Notes: generated from the letters alone by a model not told the origin. DNA of 64,000 nucleotides from Abelmoschus esculentus (GCA_035048815.1 JAUCBN010000046.1:11882999-11946998), one strand, 5' to 3'. Shown: positions 49,494 to 61,253, counted from the first letter of the stretch. Translations and numbers: made by a program.

Positions 49494-50073
49494 ATGGCAT
49501 TGGGAGGTGAGAAGAGCAAGAATACCACTAGTACGTTGCGAGGGTGCATCAAGAAGAACAAAGGGCCATGGAAAGTTCACAAAATCACCAAAAATGGCGG
49601 AATGGTGACCAAGTACCGTTTCCCCTCTGAGGACGAGCGGCAGAAGAACAAGCAAAGGGAACGTAGGCGCCGTGCCGTGGCTCACAAGATATTCGCCGGA
49701 CTCAAGGAGCATGGCAACTACAACCTCCCCAAGCATGCAGATACCAATGATCTGCTGAAAGCGGTTTGTGAAGAGGCTGGTTGGCATGTGGAGTCCGATG
49801 GAACAGTTTACAGGAAGGTCGGTTCAGTTTGATGTTTTGATTGTTGTTTTGTTTTGAACTTTGGTTCTTCTATCACAACATTGCTTAATAAATCTGTTGT
49901 AGAAACCGGAATCAACAATGGCAGACTCTAGTTGTCAACGAAAAGATGTTGAAGATTACTGCACATGTAATAACCATGGAAGTGTTGCAGCAGCAGGAAC
50001 ATTCTTGTCACTAGGGCTGGGGCATTCCCATGATGTCGACTTGATGCTCTCACTCTCACTTCCCAATATCTAA
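49494..50073 (+). CDS. short BES1/BZR1-type transcription factor with EAR-like tail
   Basis: I read two exons, 49494-49817 and 49903-50073, joined by an 85-bp GT-AG intron in phase 0, for 164 residues. Residues about 45-108 carry the plant BES1/BZR1 DNA-binding domain: RERRRRAVAHKIFAGLKEHG, then NYNLPKHADTNDLLKAVCEE, then AGWHVESDGTVYRK. This domain in brassinosteroid regulators binds E-box/BRRE sites in the nucleus. After the intron only 56 residues remain, with LSLGL at 143-147 and LMLSLSL at 155-161, both LxLxL EAR-type repression motifs. The serine-rich BIN2 phosphorylation region and PEST segment of canonical BZR1 (about 310-340 residues) are absent. It could be a repressor variant or a truncated relic. 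Without splicing it would stop after 112 residues. Confidence 0.75.
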
Positions 50074-53000
50074 GCTATGGCTGAGTTTTCATAAACACTT
50101 TAGTTATAGGGTTTAGTGATTCGGTTTAAAGCTTAAAATTTAGGGTTTGTATGTTAAGATTTAAGGTTTAGGATAATATATAATTAGTGATTTATGTTTT
50201 AACATATATACCCTAAATTCTAACCACAACACTTAAATTCTAAACCCCATAGATTTAAACCCTAAATTAAAACTAAGCATAGTATAATTAGTATTATATA
50301 TAGGCTGGCTTTTGTTCTTTCTTGTTTCCTGTATATATACATAGGAAAGCAATTCAGTGTCTGTAATTGATGCCTTTTTCCTTTGATAAAAATATATAGC
50401 TTACATACATGAATGAACCGAATATATTGCATACGACAGATGATCATTAAAAACATGTTTGGTTTTCTTGAATGGAACTTTATTTTTTGTTTTAGGGCAG
50501 GCCCTTGCACATGAACAGCTAAACTCTTTCTAACCCTAACTAACATGAGTTTAACTGACTAACCTACTATGGTTTTTAAATTTTTTGAATCGAAAAGCTG
50601 GTTTGACTCTTCAAACATAACAAAAAGCAAAACCTATGTTTTTAGAACACATGATTTCCTTGCAAGCATTTTTACTATATTTAATTTGTTCCACTGCACG
50701 CAAAACAGGATGAGTGTTTTAAAGAAGAAACGTGATGTTGGATCATTGGCAAAAGCTGGTTGTTTGTAATATGTTTTTTTTTCCTTGGCAGCTTTTGTTG
50801 ATTTTCTATTTGATTTGTTGCTTTAACTGCTGTTAGTTTGTTATTGCTTTTTAGGTTGTCTCTCAGTTCTATATCTGATTAGTAAGTTTTAGGTCGTGAA
50901 AGAATTTACGGTAAGAATTTTGAAGTTTAACTTAAAATTTAGAAAAATAAAGGTTTAAATAAAGAATTTTAAAAGTTTCGAGGATTTAACTAAAAAATTT
51001 AACAAATTTTGAGAGATTTAGTAAAAACTTTTAAAACAGTTGAGATGAAATTCAATTAAAAATATTTAAATTTTGAAGTTTATTATTAATTTTTAAAAAT
51101 TTGAGGGAATAAATTAAAAATTTTAGGACTTATTTGTAGGTTTATAATTTAGGGTTTGAAGTTTAGAATTTATGAATTAGAGTATTAGAATTAAGATTTT
51201 ATTAAAAAAATTAAACATAAATCTATTAATTTTATTAAACAAAGATATATCCAAAGATATAATAAAAGTTCACATCTTAGTAAACAAAACACCTAAATCC
51301 AGATATATATCTAGTAAACAAAACTAGCAACACGAGATCTTAATAAGACCAGACAAAGAAAAGGTAAAAACTTAATCTAAAGACTCAAATAAAATAAGGA
51401 TACAAACATCATCAAAATTCACGATGATAGGTAAAATCATCAACAAACAACATAAAAATACGTATTATAATGAAAGTGGGTTGATAACAAAGATATTACT
51501 ACTATTCAATCTCAAAAATAACGGTAGATGTAATCGCATATTTAGATCTTGTTCGAGGGTCTAAAATAGGAAGATCAACAATATAGAGGAAGGAGTGTCA
51601 TCTTGACTAGTCGTGACGTCGCCGGATAAACCCTAAAAAATTAAAATAAAAAGAGAAGATCGTGCCAAAAGACAGAGAAAAACGTATTAAAAAATAAAAT
51701 AAAACCGTGCCACAAGAGCATAATAATTTATTAAAAATTAAAAGTAAAACAAACGAAATAATAGATCTGACGGTCAACGATTAGTATTAAAACTGGTGTC
51801 GTTACTAATGTTTGAAGAAAATAAAGGGGAAAAGTTTCAGCAAGGGAGAAGAAGAGAGCGACGCTAGAAAAAATATTTTGAAGAAAACTTATTACAAATG
51901 GGTCATTTTAAGATTTTATAATTAAATAGGAAAGGTTTTAAAAAAAAAATTTATATACAACTTATATACTAAAATATAACTCTTACGATCTTATCAATTA
52001 TGTGCTTTTATCAGTCTATTTATTAGTTTAAGCGTTAAATGCTAATTCAAACATGATATGAAATCTTTTTAAATATGTGGATCAAATTGTAACTTTTCAC
52101 ATAATTTTTTTTTTAGTTTTGTTTAAAAAGTGATTTTAAAAGTTAAAATTTTTAGTTTTTAACTTTTTAAAGATTATATCGACTAAAATTATTTATTTAT
52201 CTTTATATATATCATCAATTCTTATATATTTTTTGGAAGAATATTTAAAATATATATTTTATTTACTTAAACTTTTTTATAATAATATCAAATACTTCTA
52301 TTATAATTCAAATAATCTAAAAATAATTTTTCATCGTAATTTCTAAAAGTTATGTTAAAATAATTCTAAAAATGATTAAAATTATTATTTGATGTTTCAG
52401 TTAATCATTTATTCATGATATACAAATTAGTATATCATTTCAAACATTTCCCTATCTGGACGGATAATTCGTTCAGCCAGCCTGTGTTTCAACGGAAACG
52501 ATGTGCTGCGATATCAGATAACCAACATGTGATTTTCCAGTTCGAATCATAAGGTAACTCGTGTTTTACAGAAAGCGAATTTTTATGATTTTAATTTTTT
52601 TATCATATTTTTAGATAATGATATTATTTACTTACACTAATATATTTTAAAAGTTTAACAAATACTTAATTAAACCATTAAAATATTATAATTTAAAAAT
52701 TTAATTCGTCATAATTATGATATTATTTTTATAAATTTAATATCTAAAAATTAAAATATTTAAAAGTCAGGGATATAAAAATTTAATTTATAACTCATAC
52801 TTTCTACATCAAATAATTTGATAAAATAATTAGATCAAATCTATTAGATCTAAAAATTAAGATTTAATAATTATAATCTTTCAAATAATTAAATGAAATT
52901 AGATATTCAAATAAATAAGATCTATCAAATTACATATTTAAATAATTAGGCCAAATAAATTAGATTTTTATTAAAGGGTGTCGAAGAATATTAAAATCTT

Positions 53001-53427
53001 TTATATTTTAAGGATTAATACTCAAACGGTCGAGTGAAACTCGCTTTTTACGGAACACAAATTCTCTATAATAAATCTCCCGATAAATTCAATTTTTCGG
53101 ATACCTCGTTGTAATCAAAATGAGATGTTTTTTTTCCTAATTTTAAATTATGTTATCCGAAGAGTCTTTTCACATAAAACAAAACTCGCATCGCAGCTTA
53201 TAAAGAGCAAGATAAGGACTTAATTTTTCATAGAACACGAGATAATCGTGCGTGAATAATTTTAAATTTTATTTGGAAATTTAAAACTTATTTTTCCAAA
53301 TAAAATGTGAAATGGTATTTTTATACATAACTATTAAAAATGATTTTTCATTTAAAATTGCTGAAGTTTGGTGATGATCGAAAGTTTCTTAATTAGATGT
53401 AATTAAGGTTGGATTATTCATGTTGTA
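50074..53427. other. long AT-rich intergenic stretch
   Basis: Telomere-like words recur near 50100-50270 and 51130-51180. 52440-52520 is a less AT-rich patch without a frame. I found no gene, RNA or bounded repeat. Confidence 0.5.
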
Positions 53428-53688
53428 GAGAAATTATATTATGACCAAGTCTTACCATGTCATTCATAGATCAACTATTAAAAAACATTCATCTTATATT
53501 TTTTTCATGTTATATTTTTTAAAGTGAATCTTCACTCATAATTACTGTTAATTCATTTTGAAAACAGTTTTTTCAAGTAAAGATTCGCTTGGAAAATATA
53601 AATGACATGGAAAAAGTGATGAGATGGGTGATTTTTAATAGTTGGTCTCATGGATACGTGGTGAGACTCACTCATAATATAATTTATC
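53428..53688. mobile_element. Mutator-type foldback MITE
   Basis: It has inverted ends (GAGAAATTATATTATGA left; GATAAATTATATTATGAG when the right is reversed) and flanking 9-mers CATGTTGTA (53419-53427) and CATGTTGCC (53689-53697), 7 of 9 matching. Arms share the AGTGAATCTTCACT/AAGTAAAGATTCGCTT hairpin of the 16-kb copies. Length is 261 bp. Confidence 0.78.
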
Positions 53689-53741
53689 CATGTTGCCGTT
53701 GTTCTCGGATTTTGAATCATGATTTAATTGATGGGTCGTTG

Positions 53742-53987
53742 GAAAAAATTATATCATGAACTCCTTACCACATAAGTTATGATTTTATCTATCATTTTTC
53801 AATCAATGAATTTTCATTCATTTTTTCAATTAATGAATCTTCACTCATTTTTTTTTTTTGTCGTTTAAAAAAATATATTTTTTTTGAAAGCTAGATTAAT
53901 GACATGAAGAATTAGTAGTTGAATTAATAATTTTCATTAATTAGAAATCAAAGATAATGTGATAAGCTTGACCCATGATATAATCTC
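53742..53987. mobile_element. Mutator-type foldback MITE, most degenerate copy
   Basis: The left end GAAAAAATTATATCATGAAC and the right end, reversed GAGATTATATCATGGGTC, are inverted. The centre has ATGAATCTTCACTC like the other copies. The flanking 9-mers no longer agree. Confidence 0.55.
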
Positions 53988-54748
53988 TTATCATTAAGGA
54001 ATTGGGATTAGTGTATATTTGTTTCCATATTTAATTACAACGTCAATACTAATAATTATTGATGGTTGTGTGATTATCATTTCCTATGGAATCATATATA
54101 AATTCAAATATATTAGTTTTAAGGTTTAGAGATTTAAGTTACAGTTTAATGATTAAAGATTTTGATTATAAGTCATAGAATTTAACGTTTAAGGTTAATG
54201 GTATATATTTTAGATTTTATACTTAAAATATAAAGAATTGAGTAAATCTTTTTCACACAACTTGTGTAATAATATATACAATTATCGAGTTTACACATTA
54301 TTAGAATTTTTAAGTTTTACATGTTTTTTAACCCAATAAATAGTCTTAAAAAAACGAATAATGATTTTCTTAAAAGACTCAGATTCAAATCACTGTACTT
54401 GTGATAAATGTATAAAAAGTGCTAATTTATAATCACTTTAAAACTAGTGAAAAAATTATATTTTTTGAATTATAACCATTTATTTTATTTATCTAACAAA
54501 TAAAATATTAAAACTCAATACAAATGTAAAACTCTGATTTAACCAACTAAAGCATTAATATTCAAGAAAATCCAAGTATTTGATAAGAGTCTAGTAAGTC
54601 AGCAATAGAACCCAACAGAAAGATTTAAATCGCAGCAAGTAAATAGTTCTCAAAATTTTGTTCACAATTTCAGAAGTAAAACAACTCTAGAATCTTTAGA
54701 ATAATAAACTACTGCAGCAATACATATCTGGATATCTTATGCTGAAGT
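53988..54748. other. intergenic DNA and 3' UTR side of RPS4
   Basis: It is AT-rich and contains no gene. The last 100-150 bp before 54749 are probably the 3' UTR of the minus-strand ribosomal protein gene. Confidence 0.4.
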
Positions 54749-56469
54749 TTACGCAGCATTTTGGGCAGCCAGCCTCTTCCTAGCTTCCTCAATGATGGAT
54801 AACTTGATACCCTTGCCCTTAGGAAGAGACACCCATGGCTTTGTTCCTTTTCCAATAGTGAAGACATTACCGAGACGAGTTGCAAACTCATGTCCGGCAG
54901 CATCTTGGACATGGATTGTTTCGAAGCTACCCTTGTGCTTCTCCCTGTTCTTAATTACTCCAACTCTCCCTCTGTTCCTCCCTCCAGTGACCATCACAAC
55001 ATTCCCAACATCAAACTTGATGAAATCAACAATCTTGTTGCTTTCAAGGTCTAGCTTGATGGTGTCATTGGCCTTGATCAAAGGATCTGGGTAACGGATA
55101 GTACGCCCGTCATATGTATTTAAGTATGGGATACCTTTCTGGCCAAACTGGGCAGACCGAACCTTGCGGAACTGCATAAAACAAAAAAGGTAATAGAACT
55201 TAAGTACTATGATACAAATGTGACAGAAACTCGCAGAAGATCCAACAGCAAAGAGTATTCAAACCTTGGTTTCATCACCAGTGATAGCATGGAGACGGAA
55301 ACGCCCTTTGGTGTCATAAAGTAGTCGGAAGTCCTCGTTAGTTTTAGGAATGGACACAACATCTGGCAGAAGGTAGTAAAGCATAGTTAGGAGACAATAT
55401 ACAAAGAGAATATTTCTAGAAAGGCAAAGAGAAAGGAATTGAAACCCGAAAGATATAGCTTTTCAAGCTAACTCAGAAGTCAGAACAAAACCATGCTTAA
55501 CTACAAGATCTCAGCATGTATTCCATAAAATTCAATCCGACTAGCATTCACAAGGATTTTATCATAGGAATCAGATTTCATGTGAAAAAACATAATAACC
55601 AACACAAACTATTTCATTCAACCAAATACTTTGTACACTGAGAATCCAGAAAAATTAAAACTCATAAAATCAGCCGAGCAAGCAAAGAGTACACATACCC
55701 ATGAAACCAGCAGGATAGGTCTTATCTGTCCTAACCTTTCCATCAACCATAACATGCCTCTGCATGAGAATAGCAATGACTTCTCTATAGGTGAGAGCAT
55801 ACTTCAATCGGTTTCGCAGAATAAGGATCAATGGCAAGCATTCCCTGGACTTGTGGGGACCAGACGACGGCTTAGGTGCCTACAAAGAAACGAAAAATGG
55901 AACCAAAATTAGAACCTTAATGCATGAATCAAGAAGATAAATTGTTCCAAAATGAAAAAGGGATAAAGATTATAACGTACAAAAGCACCGCCAAGCTTGT
56001 CAAGCATCCAATGCCTAGGGGCATTGAGCCTCTTCAAATGTTTCTTCAACCCTCTAGCCTGAAACACAACACAAAGAAAAACATCATGTAAACCGAACAG
56101 AAAAACATATATTGCAAATGAAACTGAAATTACAAGATCCCAAATCGTCTACCCGTTTCAATACTAATTAAGCGATGAATCAGCTAGATCCCGGGCATTA
56201 AGACTAATGTTACCACCCAAACCCAAACCCAAAGCACAGACATTCAAATGCCCAATACAACAAAAACAAGTGAGAATCACATGAAACCCAGAAATCATAT
56301 ATATTTCAAATCAATGGAGAGAGTCGTTAAACAACAGTGATAAACCAAACTAATCATGAATATCCTAAACAGGAAAACCATGAAACTCACATAAATTATC
56401 AGAGAATGAAAAGGAATTAAAGAAATGGTGAGTGAATCAGAGTTGGGAAAAGCATAAGAAACTGACCAT
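54749..56469 (-). CDS. RPS4: 40S ribosomal protein S4 (eS4), five exons
   Basis: This is a component of the small cytosolic ribosomal subunit. Coding exons on the minus strand: 56467-56469 (only the ATG), 55981-56058, 55699-55879, 55265-55362, 54749-55171. All junctions are GT-AG and phases agree, giving 260 residues, close to the usual 262-264. The N-terminus reads ARGLKKHLKRLNAPRHWMLD. The S4 RNA-binding part is in exon 3 (LRNRLKYALTYREVIAIL, MQRHVMVDGKVRTDKTYP). Exon 4 has FRLLYDTKGRFRLHAIT. The KOW-like VGNVVMVTGGRNRGRVGVI and the end GKGTKPWVSLPKGKGIKL follow in exon 5. No defects are seen. Promoter motifs typical of plant ribosomal genes lie upstream. Confidence 0.96.
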
Positions 56470-56523
56470 CTTGGAGAAATGAGGCTGCTGCGCTCAAAGT
56501 CCGTGTCTTGCTAGAAAAACAAG

Positions 56524-56532
56524 AAACCCTAA
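56524..56532 (-). promoter_or_regulatory. telo box of RPS4 promoter
   Basis: AAACCCTAA lies about 55 bp before the start codon, a hallmark of plant ribosomal protein and translation genes, usually near the transcription start. Function is by analogy. Confidence 0.65.
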
Positions 56533-56613
56533 CAACTGCATATATTAATAGGATGGGGAATTCTAGGGATATCGATCAAACTATGAACTGGACGTCTGCC
56601 ATGAGCGGAACTA

Positions 56614-56626
56614 TGGGCCTTGGGCC
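56614..56626 (-). promoter_or_regulatory. paired site II motifs of RPS4 promoter
   Basis: Two TGGGCC words (56614-56619 and 56621-56626) form the site II elements (TGGGCY) bound by TCP factors and commonly paired with a telo box in ribosomal protein gene promoters. Confidence 0.65.
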
Positions 56627-56639
56627 TTGAGCCCAGAGA

Positions 56640-57038
56640 AAAGAACAAAATCTTGGGGGTTTTGGATTTTTGTTTGATAAAATAGAATTTATTTTTATAT
56701 TATTTTATAAAATTCCAAAGTTTCTTTTAAAATCAATAGTAAAATTTTTACACTAGATTTAAAATTCTAAATGATAATTTTTTAATTTCAACCCTTTAAA
56801 ATTTTATAATTTATATTTTATTCATATATTATTTACGTAAAAAATTATATAAATTAAAATATTTAACCGTTTATTAAATGTAAAAGAATCAACGATAAAT
56901 ATATGTTAATGAAAAAAATATTCTGAATCGATAATTAACTTGATTCAAACATCATGTGTATAAAAAATAATATTTTTAGATACAATAGTTAAATTATTAA
57001 TGTGTATATTAACCTTGTTAAAAAAATATGTTTCATGC
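56640..57038. other. AT-rich spacer
   Basis: This is DNA between the RPS4 promoter and the next LTR; no feature is supported. Confidence 0.4.
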
Positions 57039-58149
57039 TGTAACACCTCGATCCGGATGTCACATTGGGCCTCCGGTCCAAAACCTATATTTCAAATTTC
57101 CTTCGAAAGCCCAACAAATAAAATTCAATTCAAGTTCAATTACGATTCATAAATCCATTAAGTTAAAACGAAAGCCCAAAATAAATTTAAGTAACTGGAG
57201 CTCCAAACATTACAAACTCATTTAGAACATTCGACCCAAATTAATTAAACAAAGTTACCAAAAACATATAGGGTTCGACAAAGTACTAGCCCACTACATC
57301 TCTAACTGTACTCTGACACATAGTCGATGCTGAAATCCAAACCTCGATGGTGCTCCACGAACCGACTTCACCTAACCTACGCATGAAAACACATTTCAAA
57401 CGCTGAGCTACTAAAGCTCAGTGGGTACGCCGAACTCGGTCAACATCATGCATATCATAAGCAGTAAAGCATAACATATAAAATATCGTGCATGATATGA
57501 TGATCTAGCATGCTTGCCTACCACATGGCATAAACAAATGTATAATATCGCACACAGCATATACATGTCACATCACAAAATAACACACAAGAGTGAGGCC
57601 CGCGTACACACAGCATCGGGATCCTGCACTCAGGATTGAGGCCGCCCTCAAATCCTATGCCCGGAATGTTACATCGGACATCTTCGAACGAGGCCGCCCA
57701 ACGTTCGGAAAGGGGTGGAAGTCGCCCAACCAACCCCATGCTCGGAATGTTACATCGAACATCTTCGAGTGAGGTCGCCCAACACTCGGAATAAAAGTCT
57801 TCAAAATATCATCCGGCATGTTACATCGGATGGCCTTCAACGTGTTGCAACACTTATGGATATCCGAATTTCCATCACACAAGGACTCAAACCACACAAA
57901 CGATCCACCTAGGGTCTTAGCACAACAAGATATATTAAGACTTATCATACCTTAGTCTTTCGGGGTTATAAACATCAATCTTGGTTAAACAATTCATTAG
58001 GACTCTTAATACCCTTATCGAACCTCAAACAATACCAAACTTATCGAGTTCTCGCAGGGGTATCTATACCCTTATATGGGGTATCGAACCACCCTACCTC
58101 GATACTCACCCAAAGAAGGCATCGAAACATGGGTATCGATACCAGTATC

Positions 58150-60377
58150 TGTAACCCCCTAAACCGGCCTATGCGGGAAGCCCGGCTAGAGTGTCACATC
58201 GTTTATATTTGCGAAACATATGGCATAAAAATTATTTAACTGAAGCCAAAGAAAGTAAATACCATCTAACAATTTAAAATATGTACATGTCACTAAAAAC
58301 AGGGTAGCTGGAAATAGTGTTCACAAAATAATTTGTAAAACAAATAGCAAAGTAATACTTTTAAAACACCAGTAATATAATATATATTGGCACATGTCAC
58401 CATAACGTAAACTGAGAAAAAGATCAAATATGTTACATCAACGTGTAACCAGACAATATGTAGATCCTCCAATGCCAAGTCCGAGATGTCTATCTACGGG
58501 TATCTGAAAGGGGAAGAAAACAGGTATGAGCTATGAAGCCCAGTGTGTTCCAACAGTGCAACAAAAATACAGATATATTAATTACACAGTAATACAGAAA
58601 ATCAAATCATGAATATGCATGACAAGCTACCCTCCAACCGAACTTCTGGATATAGTCCCCCCAAACAGTATCTGATACTGGCATTAACCTAAGCCCTTAA
58701 GGCAAAGGTACCGACCTAAGGGATTACCTTAGGGAACAGGCGGAATTACCCTAACTGAGGTTAGGAACCGTAAACAGGCGGAATTACCAGCTAGATCAAG
58801 GCTGAACCGGATATTAAATACTACTCATCACCCCAACACTAAGATGGCAGGCATATAGTAATAACAGGAATTATGATGATAGTAACAGAAGTTAAACAGG
58901 CAACATGTATACATAAATCAGGACATATCAGATATACAGTAAATCGAATGTTATATCTTAAAATTCAAAGCAAGTATTTTCATAAACCCAGAAAATAGTT
59001 ATGTGCACATACTTGATTTGTTTAAAACACAAAACGGTAAAATACAGTTATTTAGCACACAAGGAACACACCTCAATGGCAGAAACAGACAAGTGATCTA
59101 CTGGGCATTCGAGCCTCGCTCTGTAGCAGTACTGGACCCTAAAAATATAAGATAGAATTTTTATTAATACTGGAGCTAAAAATTGAATTGATTATTCACG
59201 GGTATTAAAAACATACGGGTCACGATCGGATCTCGGGATCGGTTAAAGCGGGAGGAACTGGGTTGGGTCGGTGCACGATCGGGAGAATTATGGGGTCCTA
59301 CAAACAAACAGATATAAATTTTAGACTTTAAATAAAACTCTGAACTTAACTTAACTTGGAAGAAAAGTTTGACTCGAGACTTTAAAGTCCAATTTGAAGG
59401 CTTTCGGGTTTGGATTTCGAAAAACGGACTTCACGGATGAACTCAGGACGTCGAAAAACATAGAATAGAAGTTTTTGAAAAAAAATTGACTTTTTGGTCA
59501 AAGTCAACGCTGACGTCAGCAGTCAAAGTCAACGCTGACGTCATGCTGACGTCAGTAGTCAAGGTCAACGGTCAGCGCTGACGTCATGCTAACGTCACGG
59601 TCAACGGTCAACGGGTCGGGTCGGTCAACGGGTCGGGTCAGTCAACAGGTCAACGGGTCGGTCAACGGTCAACGGTTGACTGGGTTGGACCGGTTCGGTT
59701 CGGTTGGATCGGCTCGGTTTGGGAGGGCCAGTTCAAGGTCGGTTTGGACCGAGTTTGGGCCGGTTTGGACCGGTCAGTTCACGGTAACCGTCCCTGGTGA
59801 CCGGAAACCGTTTCCGGCGGCGCGTGAAGGCCACGCGCGGCCCTAAATGGCCGAAAAACACCTCTTAAGACTTGGAAACATCTCCAAATTTGATAAAACA
59901 CCAGATTATAAAAAAAACAAACCCAGAAAAATAATATATATATAGGTTTGAACTCACTTTTGGAGCTTCTCGAAAGAAACTCCGACGGGTCCTTGCCGGC
60001 GTCGATTGGATGCAGGAGCGGAGGGCTTTTGATCGCAAGAACACGGTGAACTCAAGGACACCGGTGACGCGCTGCTACGGCGTCAGTGGCGGCCGGAAAA
60101 AGCGAACGACCGAAAGGGTTTTAAACCCTAAAACTCCGACGAAGCTTTAAGCTTCAATTCTGGGTAAACGCGGCGGCCGACGAGCGCGTGGTTCAGGGGG
60201 TTTTGGTCAGGGCAGGGAGACGGTCACAGTGGTGGCGGCGGTGCAGGACACGGCGCGGTGGAGGGGAGATCGGCCGGTGATCAGGGTTTGAGAGGGAAAA
60301 AGGGTTTTCTTGGGTTCTGAATCTAATAGGGTTTCTGAATCTCATAATTTTTTTTCATATTTAAATTATATATTATT

Positions 60378-60410
<33 letters not shown>

Positions 60411-60426
60411 TTTTAAGAGTGTTATA
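58150..60426 (-). repeat. solo LTR (LTR B) with 5-bp duplication GTATC
   Basis: It spans TGTAACCCCC (58150) to GTGTTATA (60426). GTATC at 58145-58149 and 60427-60431 is a perfect target duplication inside LTR A. The last 580 bp (59843-60426) match the LTR next to the pol at 62390-64000, so it is the same family. It contains a dense array of bZIP- and WRKY-type sites. Confidence 0.88.
59484..59690 (-). promoter_or_regulatory. array of TGACGTCA palindromes and W-box cores in LTR B
   Basis: Four perfect TGACGTCA words (59511, 59536, 59547, 59579), one TAACGTCA (59590) and about fifteen GTCAA/TTGAC cores lie within about 200 bp. TGACGTCA is the bZIP (TGA/CRE) palindrome and TTGAC[CT] the WRKY W box. 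Position within an LTR suggests a promoter or enhancer; activity is inferred. Confidence 0.6.
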
Positions 60427-60950
60427 GTATCGATACCCTTTGACTATTTTTAAAGTCAACGAAAGAGGACCCTCCAGCATCGATACTAGTATCGATGTTG
60501 TTATGCCACTAGAGGTCCCGGTATCGACCCATGGTTCGATACCCATGCCTACATAGCCTATTTTCACACATGGGTATCAATATCGGTAGCCCCTGTATCG
60601 ATACCCCTACACGAAATGCAGATCTACACTTAGAAAATTCTAAAGATCGTTCCCAAACTTAATCTAATCGATCTTAAAACATTACTATCTGATATTATAA
60701 TTATTTGGAGTATTTTAACATCAATTTCCAATCACTAAACACCCTAACACAAAATCCACCATTAAAACATATCAAGCTCAAACCAAGCACACATACACTA
60801 TATCTATATGAATGCTTTTTACCATGAAATGCATAATGATTAAAAGAGTTGGGAGTGCCAACCTTATTCAACCAGCCACCAACACCCGAGCTCACTCTTT
60901 CAAGCTTTTCCCCTTGTCCAAACTTTGTGATGATGCCCCAACTTCTTAAG

Positions 60951-61253
60951 TGACAAGTAATTTCATTGTCACAATAAACCTTAAATAATAGTGATCACTT
61001 CATATATTGTTACTATTGTGTGTTAAAGTTTTAGTGATAATGAATTTTGTGTCACAACTATAGTCTTTTAGTGAGATTTTTTTTTAAAAATATAATCGTC
61101 ACAATTACTACTATTACAGTAACCAACTAAAAATTTGTCACAATTACATATACTAATAGTGTCGCATAAAAATTATCACAAAAATTAAAATTTGTGACCA
61201 AATTATTATTTGTCATTATCAAATTTTCACTAAAAACCTATATTATTGTAGTG
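60951..61253. mobile_element. CACTA-type transposon end
   Basis: Read on the minus strand the right border begins CACTACAATAATATAGG, and the DNA inside holds repeated TTGTGAC/GTCACAA words, like subterminal repeats. The other terminus was not found. Confidence 0.5.

Larger units (their letters stand above)
57039..60950 (-). repeat. gypsy LTR (LTR A), split by a solo LTR and truncated
   Basis: It starts TGTAACACC at 57039 (minus-strand 3' end GGTGTTACA) and resembles the G2 LTR: TGGAGCTCCAAA, tandem GGAATGTTACATCGGA units (57660-57840) and GTATCGATAC palindromes (58133, 60427, 60595). It is interrupted by 58150-60426 and its other end is lost near 60950, where CACTA-like DNA begins. No pol belonging to it is in the window. 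Confidence 0.75.

Noticed and set aside
50569..50769. 66-codon frame with a basic end
   Set aside because: Short, no homology that I recognise, no promoter or conserved motif.
59586..59846. 86-codon frame rich in Gly/Arg/Ser
   Set aside because: It is a by-product of the repeated GGTCAACGG and CGGTTCGG words in the LTR.
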